Shown: in pieces, positions 1-8,900 of the stretch
How the letters are laid out: each line of letters starts with the position of its first letter
Position numbering within the stretch: the first letter of the stretch is position 1
The notes under the pieces: model-generated
Seen by the model: the letters and a program-made list of their open reading frames with translations, nothing else
Told to the model about the DNA's origin: nothing
The model's database searches: none
Position numbers and translations under genes: made by a program
NCBI GenBank assembly: GCA_001687465.1
Contig: LVLI01000518.1
Coordinates: 1-33,367 of the forward strand
Source: Halocafeteria seosinensis
Taxonomy: Eukaryota; Sar; Bigyra; Bicosoecida
Direction: 5' to 3'
Length of the DNA stretch: 33,367 nucleotides

Positions 1-447
1 GGGGATAGTATTTTCATTGAAACCACTGGCCAGACATATAGTGTGGACCTGCGGACGATGAAGTGTTCTTGTGGTGTGCCTGACACTGATGCACAGCCAT
101 GTGTTCACCTATTGTGTGCAGCCTCGAAAAACGGCATCCCGGACACTTCTCTGTTCAATCATGATTACTACACTGTGGCTCGTTGGTTGCAGCAATATCC
201 ACAAGAAGAGGAGTTTCCAGTTGTCACTTTCCCTGGGCTCAGAGAGTACGTGAAACAACACGGGTACACTGATCCAGCAGACGCGAAGCTTCGGCTACCA
301 CTCATGGGCCCTCCCCCGAAAGGTCGACCTCCTAAAAACACCAGAATCATGGGAGCGGTTGAGAGAGCGCAAAAGAAAAGCGTTGTGTGCTCCATATGCC
401 AAACTCGTGGTCATAATGCACGAGGCTGCCCGAAGCGCCGTGCCTGA
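1..447 (+). CDS. Mutator-like (MULE) transposase, C-terminal fragment
   Basis: The reading frame is open from the first base of the window, so the N-terminal part, including the DDE catalytic core, lies upstream and cannot be judged. The visible 148 residues hold a SWIM zinc finger (CSC, then C-x-H in the stretch CVHLLCA, about residues 22-40) and, near the end, a CCHC zinc knuckle with C-x2-C-x4-H-x4-C spacing (CSICQTRGHNARGC). This order, SWIM then knuckle, is characteristic of MuDR/MULE transposases and FAR1-like derivatives. The linker between them is proline and lysine rich. The frame ends in TGA with no break visible in this part. Whether it is an active transposon, a relic or a domesticated copy depends on upstream sequence and on terminal inverted repeats, neither of which I can see. 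Confidence 0.8.
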   Translation, partial: GDSIFIETTGQTYSVDLRTMKCSCGVPDTDAQPCVHLLCAASKNGIPDTSLFNHDYYTVARWLQQYPQEEEFPVVTFPGLREYVKQHGYTDPADAKLRLPLMGPPPKGRPPKNTRIMGAVERAQKKSVVCSICQTRGHNARGCPKRRA

Positions 448-921
448 AGATGTGCAGCGTAGTTATGCCACCTTTCCACGTTGTATGCATTCACGCGTTA
501 AATAAAGATCGTAACTCGTCTTCTCCAATGAAATATACGTATTATCCAGCTAATTTATCCCGTCACAACTAGAACCCGAGCACCAAAGTTCGTCGGGTGG
601 CAGTCACCTCATCGATCCACTATCCTCGTCCGTGTTCATTTCTGTATATTATACCGTTACGTCAAAGTGCCGCCAGCATCTTTACCGCCCATACATGCCA
701 AATACGTCCATCGTAGAGCTTGCAAATGCATACGCATCCTCTGTTTTACATTGCGCCTACACTGCCGCCAGGAGAGGGTTTAGATCAGCTACAGTGGCAT
801 TAAGAAGGCATTTCCGTCAAACAAACTCCAATATGAATCTGCATACTGAAATAAAATAATTCAAGTATCATTCTACAAACATCAAAAATACAGCGACAAT
901 ATATACTCCTCGTTTAACTCT

Positions 922-1045
922 GTTAGTGCCGAATTGAACACTGTGTCCTAGCCGTTAGTGCAGGTTCGAGCAGAAAGTTTGTGGGGTTAGTGTAGATTCG
1001 AAATCACAAACTTGAGTTAGTGCATTTTTGAAACCACCGGTAAAA
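922..1045. repeat. Four-copy degenerate repeat with GTTAGTG core, period about 31 bp
   Basis: The core GTTAGTG starts at 922, 954, 986 and 1016, giving spacings of 32, 32 and 30 bases. Each copy continues with a short variable stretch and then TTCGA, TTGAA or TTTGAAA. Two copies read GTTAGTGCAGGTTCGAG and GTTAGTGTAGATTCGAAA. A similar word, AGTTAGTGCATGTG, occurs alone near 12857. The function is unknown. It may be part of a transposon subterminal repeat, since the transposase ends 475 bases upstream. Confidence 0.5.
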
Positions 1046-1139
1046 GATAATGAACTCTACATCTAGGTCCCATCTAGGTCCTTTCGCAACTCATCGATCG
1101 GCTCCCATGTGTTTTCAGAAGAAACCCCACCCATTTCCC

Positions 1140-1165
1140 TTGGGTACCGTGGGTGTGGTACCCAA
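1140..1165. repeat. Perfect inverted repeat, 9-bp arms
   Basis: TTGGGTACC and GGTACCCAA flank an 8-base loop. A second small inverted repeat, CGGTAT/ATACCG, follows at about 1172-1188. No gene is assigned here and the role is unknown. Confidence 0.6.
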
Positions 1166-2043
1166 ACCCACCGGTATATTCAATACCGAAACTGAGAATG
1201 GGGGGGTGAACCCGTCAGTGTTGAAGGGTTTCGACGCACGTATGACGTGTGTGACATGCACACTTGTAAGCTCGTGGGCGGGGGTGTTTTTTGCAATGAT
1301 TAAGGAATATGATTTCAGAATGGAGCAACAACGATTGTATGAAAAATGACAAGGATCTATAGGATTCAAAGTTACAGCTGTTTTACCGGTATTGTTTGTC
1401 CGGCCACATCGGTCGGTGTGTCCGGTATTGCATCATACTGGCAGCTCCAAGGTACAGTGATTCACCGTCAGAGAAGCTAGCAAAACTCCATGCGTCCTTC
1501 AGTTTGTTCTTTCGTCTGCATCGTGATTTATCTTTGGACAATGCTTCTTCGTGTGACTGGCTGCTTCTTGGGTCGCATGAGGCACTGCCTGGACCATTTC
1601 ATGTTGTTGATTCTGGTTTGTCCCTGGTAGTAGTAGCAAAACAGTCTGCTTTAATTGCTGTTCAGAGTCTCCCTTCCTCTCTCCAACGGTGCATTAACTT
1701 AATTTGAGCTCATCCGCTAGCCGGAACGACACGAGAACTGAGCCCATCTCAATCGACGTCGTCTTCGCGTTAACTGCATAGGCCACCATTGTCACACCCA
1801 AGAACCATGTCTGGTGCTCCAACGTCCGTCTACTGCTACGCTTGTTGAGGCTGCTAAAGAAGAACGCCTTGTCCTTGTGTGCATTGATCGATTCCCAGAA
1901 GGCATCGTGGTTTACCGGTAAAAGGTAAGATGATCCTGCGACCTAACAGGGACGGCCCCGGAGGGAACTTAAAAGGGGGCAAAAAAGGTTGCCCCTTCCT
2001 GCGACCTAGGAGTAACGGAGAACGAGAGGTGTTTAAGGGAAAT

Positions 2044-2059
2044 CCCATGAATTCATGGG
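2044..2059. repeat. 16-bp perfect palindrome
   Basis: CCCATGAATTCATGGG reads the same on both strands. It lies about 190 bases upstream of the splice-acceptor-like site in front of the first PH gene. It could be a dimeric protein-binding site or chance. Confidence 0.45.
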
Positions 2060-2290
2060 TCATTTCACCTGTTCATACGGCTGGAATGGGGTGGATGAGA
2101 TCCGCAGAGCTCCTCCAAGCTCCCGGTGAAGGGAGTGTTGTGATACAAACGAGGACGTTCCATGGGATTTAACTCCCCGGTTGAACCGAGCTGTATGACA
2201 CTCAATCATTAAGTTCATGTCATCTTTTCCACACTGTATTTTCTCTTGCAGAGTTCCTCTTTGTCGAGCGGAGCGTATTCCCAGAGAAGG

Positions 2291-4799
2291 ATGTCGTCTG
2301 TGAATGGGAGTGGGTTCTCGGCCTCCGGGAGACGGTTAGAAGTTCCCCCGCGAAGCCCAAGCACCGATCGTCTGTCAAAGACCAATTCCTTCAAAAGTCC
2401 TCTGGCATCCGGAGGCGAGAGTTTTTGGAAAACCAACTTTCGGAATCTAGAACAGAAACAGCGGACTCAAAATGCGGATTACTCCAGATCCCTTGGCTTG
2501 GGAGAAGACGATGAGGAAGGGACAAAACACAACGAAAACTATCAGACGAATTTTTCGCTTCCTCCAAGGAACAAGGGTCTCAAAAAGCCACCGTCACCCC
2601 ATACTCCGATGTCCCAGGGAAGGTTCTGGGAAGACAGAGTTCAGTTTGGTTCCAGTTCCAAACTTGAATCGCATGATTCCGTGGAGCAAGAAATGCAGAA
2701 CCATGGGAGCCCCAGTGCTAAGAACAGTGCGCACCATCAGGAATCTGGAGTACATGCAAGATCTGATCAACCGTATTCGCCAGAGTCAAATTCGAGGTAT
2801 TCTCCGGATCAATTTGCGGACTCCCATGGTACCTCTCCTCCCATGTCTCAGTCTGAACTTAACGGTAGTCCCCCGGGTGGTTTTCCTTACATGTCTGCTA
2901 TTCGCGAAAACCGTAATTCCAATGAACAAGATAACGAGCCACAGCAAATGCACCATTCGCAGCCAGTGAGAGGGAATAGAAAAATGGATGACTCAGAAGC
3001 AAACCAACAGGAGGGCCCTCATTCAGGTCCGGTCGGGTTACCCGCTCCAAAGAAAAAAGGCGGTGCGTTACCTCCAATTCAGTCTCAGAACAAGAAACAG
3101 CCACCGCTGGAAAAGCGCGATCCTCTCTTGCAGCCACAGCGGGATGATCGCTTCAGTACTCCTGAGCAAGTGCAAAACCCAGCGGAGCATGATCAAAGGC
3201 GGAGTCGTCAGAAACGGGGCTACCAATCACGACGACCATACGACGAATCACAACTAGAGTCAGGACGGGACAAAGAGGAGGCTCAATGGAATCGACAACA
3301 ATACAGCCAACGAGTGCCGGTTGAGGATGAAGCAGCTGGTCCGTCTGCGCACCGACCTCAACGAATTGCCCTTGATAAGGACGAGGATTCCTCCAGTGAT
3401 AATGAGGAGGAAAACGTTAGAGTAGTTGCTCAGACAGAGGACGATGCTCAAGCTTATGCTCTTCAACACCACGAATCCTGGACTGAGAGAGTTCAAGAAA
3501 TGCCCCCACAAGGGCAACCCATTCAAGGACGTGGAAAGCGGAAGTCTGTTGACGAGGTGGATACCAGACGGTATGGTAATGAGCTCGACAAACCAAAAGC
3601 GGAGGATGAACGGACAAGGAGAAAATCTGTGGAGGGTCGACAACGAAGAAAGTCATCAGAAGGACGAGAAAGACGCAGATCTATTGAAGATGGAGAAAGA
3701 CGAAACGCTGGAAAAGAGCGTGTCAGGAAAAATTTGGTCGAAGAACGAGAGCAGGGAAGTCTTCCAGACGCATATCCACCTCGTGGGAAAAATGCGTTCC
3801 AATCTCGGGAGGAAAGCCCTGAACGCAAGAGTGGTTCTGGTCGACCGGGTCGTGGCTCCGGTGGAGAGCCAAGTACACGGACGGAGGAGGGGTCTCATAG
3901 GCCTCTGTATCCTGTGAGCTCGTTTTCACATAACTTTGAACCATTGCTATTTGATACCGACAGGAACACGATCGGAAGCACCCCCATGATCGGTATTTCT
4001 GATAAGCTTCCGAGGCACCAATCGTTGCTGGTTCGGATTCCTATGGGAGATGGACAGTTTATGGAACTGATCGAAGGACAGTATATAAAACGATGCGTCT
4101 TGAAAGGATGGCTAGAAAAGAAACCTCATCCGCTTCTGGCCCTCTTCAAGAACTGGTCGGTCAAGTACTGTCGCGTCCACGTGCATACTAAAGTGGAGCG
4201 TGTTCCCGCTTATAACGGAGTAGGTTTCAGTTTGGATGAACGGGTAGATAGTGCATCAATCAAGTTCTATCCAGACAGCAAGTAGGTATAGCTCAGTGAC
4301 ACGAACGTGTGCCGTCCCTTTATCAGTGTTTTCTCGTGTTGCAGGCTCAGCACAGATCCTATTGACTTTATACCATTGTATGGACAAACCGCATATAGCG
4401 TCAGCGATGAAAAGATTCTTTCGAAACACCCCGGATGCTTCAAGGTATGTCGGATTGCATAACCGAGTCTGCCACGTACCTTCTTTCACGCTCCTTTCTT
4501 CCACCTTGCGCTTGTCTTGTGTTCATCGCAGATTAGCAACGACGGTAATGAGAGTTATTATGCGCCCGCCAGCTCTGAGTCCGGTAAACGTGTTCGGAAA
4601 GACCTAATACGCTTAGGCAGGCTATGGAAACGTACGTCGTTTATCGATATAACCTTTGTTGTCCATGTTGAGAGTTGTATGTCATTTTTTGTTTCTGCTT
4701 CAATTTTCAGGTGCAATAAATGCTGCTGTCAATTCGAAAGGCCGATTGTTTGTTGAAAAATTCAAGCGCAGTTCAGAAAGCGGCTCGTCCAAAGCTTGA
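2291..4799 (+). CDS. Disordered-N-terminus PH-domain protein 1 (tandem paralogue)
   Basis: Exons 2291-4281, 4345-4444, 4532-4631 and 4711-4799 join in frame to 759 residues. Residues 1 to about 540 are low complexity, rich in S, P, Q, E and R. From about 545 begins a block shared with the downstream paralogue, starting SSFSHNFEPLLFDT. A PH domain follows from about 602: first strand CVLKGWLEKK, second strand NWSVKYCRVH, and a C-terminal helix beginning RLGRLWKRAINAAV. The loop after strand 2 carries an unusual insert (RVPAYNGVGFSLDERVDS). An array of basic RRKS/RRRS sites lies at about 417-475. PH domains usually bind phosphoinositides or proteins; no catalytic domain is visible. The start is uncertain: 2291 is the first ATG in frame, but CTCTTGCAG at 2243-2251 looks like an acceptor and the frame is open to it, so a 5' exon may exist. 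Confidence 0.75.
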
Positions 4800-5902
4800 A
4801 CGGATTATATGATATACGTGTATATATTTTCTTATTGTCCAGACGGTATGTAAAGATCCCTTCCCGACGCCACGTCAACCGAGTGTTACAGGAATTCAGC
4901 GTACGTTGCATCAGGAGTAACTCCTGCTCCCGAAACAGCAACAACAGCGACAATATACACTATACAGTGTGTGATACTGCTGTATTCATGATTTTACCCC
5001 AAATATGTTGCCACTACCTCGGATGCTCCTCGTACTGACTTCGTGTTGTGGTCGGTCGGTCAGGTCCAACTTGAAACTTCCACGAGCCAGCTGAGGGATC
5101 GCACTGCCGACCAGTGCGACTTGCTCTTCAAGAACCCAGAAGAAGGACGATACGACGGTCGATTTGACCTCCAAGGAAGGCGTCTTTGTTGATTTTGAGG
5201 TGAACTCGTGCAGCACAGGACTTTATGCATGATTGATTTCATTTCTCTCGTGTCCATCCCAGCAAGTGATTGTAAGTCCCAGGTGTTCTGCTGCTGCTCA
5301 TTCAGGTCCAGAATTTAGCCCCTCCCGTCTCGATTACGGCACCAGTATAGACGATATAAGGTGAGTACACCCAGAGCTGTTTTTGTTTTTTTCTTCTTCT
5401 TCTGAAGAATGCTGTTGCTGTGGCTGCTGGGAGCATGCACCCATGTTTGTGGAAGAGAAGATGGCGGCGGAAAGTGGCTTTCTCTACGCCTTTCTCATGT
5501 GTGCATCATTCCGTTCCGTTGTATATGCGTATTCATGGAATTTCCTTATTTCATTCTGGGGAGTATTGTTCAGCCGTAATGAAGAGTTGACGTCGTTATC
5601 TGTATCTGCAGTTCCCCCCACGAACAGGCGCCTCCATTTCAACGGAACTATTCCCCCTATGCATCAAATATCGCTGATTCCGTGGTAGGAGAGCATTCTA
5701 CACAGACCGAACGAGCAGGAGAGGCGCGTTGTTTGAGAGTCGGTTGGTCGGCCCATGAATGCGGTTCGTAGGACATGAATTTTGGGAAGGAGGAATTGTA
5801 ACTGTGTGAAAAGGCCATGGACACTTCTTGCTTGAACGAAACACACGGCTTTTCTGTATCACAGTGACGGATATAGGCGGCGCATCATTGTTATAAAGCG
5901 AG
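4800..5902. other. Spacer between the tandem PH genes, possible 5' UTR intron
   Basis: I see no coding region. A donor-like AAGGTGAGTAC (intron would begin at 5361) and an acceptor-like TTTCTGTATCACAG ending at 5864 could bound a roughly 500-base intron in the 5' untranslated region of the next gene, but nothing in the sequence proves this. A T-rich tract at 5380-5402 and a short stretch of GCTG repeats follow the putative donor. Confidence 0.35.
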
Positions 5903-8900
5903 ATGGCGTCCGAGGTAGAGGACTGGGCAAATCCGACTCAGCAGAAACAAACCACCGCTTCGAAAGGCAGACAGAAACTGATGCAAATGACGACCAGTTT
6001 TGCTGATTTCCTGAAAACTCCATCGTCGAACAATCTTTCTGGTGATGCTGAGTCTTCAAAAGAGGCCCACGTGCAAGCTTCTTCAGAAGCGAAAACTGCC
6101 GGACAACAGCCAGTGGCCAAAACCCCAAACCGAGGCTTTAGCTTCCGCTTTTCCCAAACGCCCGCTGGTGGAACAGCCGCTACATCCAACAATGCATCAT
6201 CTTTTGAGAGGCCTGAAAGTGTTAGTCGACACCGCGGAGGAGACCCCTTAGGTTCTCTTGATTACACTGAGGAGGAAGCGCTTGCATCGAAAGCACCAGA
6301 ACACGAAGGAGATTACCCTACTCGTGGTAGAGCCAAAACGAAGAAGAAGAAACCGAGTAGAAATCGCTCGCACACGGGATCTCAACCTCCCTCCACGACT
6401 ACGGCAGACGATGCACAGAGCGGTAGGGGAAATGCAGTACCCAAGGGCCCCAAAAGTCCCTCGGGCTTAGTACCCTCTCAGTTTGGATTTGTTCAGGCCT
6501 CGAAACAATCAAGCAATGACGAGCAGCAGCAAGAGAACCAAGCCTCGCTTTCTCCTCCACGAACTTTGCCTCCTATGGCATCCCAAGCCCCCTCTCCGAC
6601 CCTGACTAGCACGTCAAGTTTTTCTACAAAACAGAGTTCTGGACTCTCCCCCAAGCGATCTATGAACAAGTTGAAAACCGAATCATTTTTCGGGGGAGAC
6701 AGCCAAACGGGAAATCGGCTACTCAAGCCGCAGCAGGGAAGTCAGACCACGTCCACCGACTCCACTGCTGTCCCGGAGAGTGGCGAGAGTCCGAAGGGTG
6801 CTTTGCCAAAGGTTACAGTAAACCCACGACAATCATCTCCCAGTGGTGGATTTCATTTTGGATTCTTCTCAGACCAGCACGCTGAAATGACAACCACCAC
6901 AACCGCCAACACGCACTCTACTCACGCGCCCAGTCCACCACAGGACTCGCCGGAGCCTCCAGGCAACAGTCAGGTGCAGCTTTCACTAAAAAAGACGAAG
7001 TCTGGCAAGGGTAAATCTTTTGACAATTTAACTCCGACGAACAAAATAAAAAAGCAAACGCTTTTTAATAGGCATTTTGATCCTGAAGGTGAAAATACAG
7101 ATTCGCTAGCTCAAGCTTCCCGTAATGCGCATTCCGTGGAACTCAATGCCTCCTCACAGTCTCAAAAGAAACAGGGGCATTCGTCAACCTTGGATACCGG
7201 GGCTGATGAAAACGACGGTGGGTTTCAAGTTTCTCCTACGGTATCTCCCTCGGGGGCCTTCCGCTTTGCGCGAGGTCACTCCACTGGCAACTCGGAGGTT
7301 CCCGTGGAGAGCATTGCAGATACGAATACTTTGCAATCCATAGATCTAGAGCAACTAGAGCAAACACCTGGTCCTCAAATGCGTGACGAACACGACGGAA
7401 AGCCGCATCCGAGTCTAAAGCAGGTTGGTTCTAAGGCGGGCATGATGGTGGACTTCTCCAGCCCTTCTAGCGGAGATCAGAAAGAGTTTCTCTTTAGGAA
7501 GCATATGGGTGACAATGACAGCCAAGAGGTGGAATCCAAGCAACATTCGCAGTGGGCCATGCTCTCGTCTCATAGTGGTACACGGACAAGTCAAGGGACT
7601 GCGACTATTTCTGATACCAACGCAGTCGCGACCGAGGTCTTGCCTTTAGGCGGGACCCCCGGGTCGTTTCGACTTAAGGCAACGCACAGCTCTCATCCAA
7701 CATCGGGTGACACTCCAACTTCCTCAGCAGGTCAGGATGGTAGTGGTGACACTCAAACCAAACCGACAGCGGTCGATGAACACCATTCAGATTTCAGTAA
7801 AGGCTTTCGGGTACCGAAGTCCAGCCCTACACAAAGCGAGAAGAAGGAGTTCTTATTTGAACGACACTTGCCCAAAAACGAAGATCATCCCTTGGAACAG
7901 GAGGCAAAAGACGCATATAAGCAACGCGGAAAGCAGCAGCACTCGACTCCATCGGAAGAACAATCTAAAGAATTTACGCCTTTGCAGAGTGATAGTCCAT
8001 CAAGTAGAGTGTCCAAGTTAAAGGAAAAGAATCATGAAGAAGAGGCAATATTGGAATCGAATATAGAAGACTCCTCTAACGCACCGCAGAATACGTCAAC
8101 AAGGATCACAGAAGAGGACGAAGACGACTCCGATCACTTAGAAGAAATGGATGACCTTAACAAGTTTCTTGGTAAGCCAGTGTCGGCGCGTGAAGACAGC
8201 CAAAACCAGACTCGAAAGGAGACATGGCGCCACTCAGATGACGATCGGCAGAATCATACCACATTATCGATGGCAGTTGGTCAAGACGAGGAATCTTCTG
8301 ATATACAGGATTCAGTGAAGGAAATACCCAGCGATTACGCTCAATATCAAATACCGCCGGCAGCATTAGGATCATCTAACGTACCAGAAGAAAATTCTTC
8401 ACGAGTCGCTTCATATGTGCACACAAGTGGCAGTGGACAATCTTCCCCAGCTAAAAAGGAGGGCGAAATTCAGACGGTAGCGGATGATGATTATTCCGGG
8501 AGAGTTACCCCCGACGTAAACGTTGCCAGCAAACAGAGAGTTTCCATTGATAAGGGGAGAAAGTCGGCCGCGGAATCGGCAAGGTCTCAAAGCTCCTATG
8601 GTGATCAAACGGGAAAAGGGGAACAGCCTGAAGTAGTCTACGGCGATGTCTATTCTCATGCTGATTCCGGGAGGGAGTCAATCCAGCCGGATCACTCGAT
8701 GGGTTCGTCCAGTGTGAAGAAAGGGAAGGCGTCAATAGATAGACCCAGTGGTTCTCCCGAGGTAGCCAACATTGCAGGCACAAATGACGTCGGAAGCAGA
8801 GATAAATATCAACGTCAACGCTACGAGGAAAGTGATCAGACAGGCAATGGCATGGAACTGCCTACGGTGTACGGGGACCGTGAGTCTGATACAGACGCCC

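Larger units (their letters stand above)
448..2250. other. Gene-poor spacer downstream of the transposase
   Basis: No convincing gene is present in these 1.8 kb. The ORFs here are short, low in conserved character and contradicted by stops in neighbouring frames. It contains a cluster of four GTTAGTG-type repeats (922-1045), a tandem pair of an 11-base unit ATCTAGGTCCC/ATCTAGGTCC (1062-1082), an inverted repeat at 1140-1165 and a palindrome at 2044-2059. The sequence ACCGGTAAAAG occurs twice (near 1035 and 1914). The right end of the transposon, if intact, should lie here, but with only one end in view I cannot define a terminal inverted repeat. A polypyrimidine tract plus CAG at 2240-2251 looks like a splice acceptor in front of the next gene. 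Confidence 0.5.

Noticed and set aside
955-985. Box-B-like GGTTCGAGC suggesting a tRNA or SINE
   Set aside because: It is one unit of the GTTAGTG repeat, and no A box or cloverleaf can be drawn around it.
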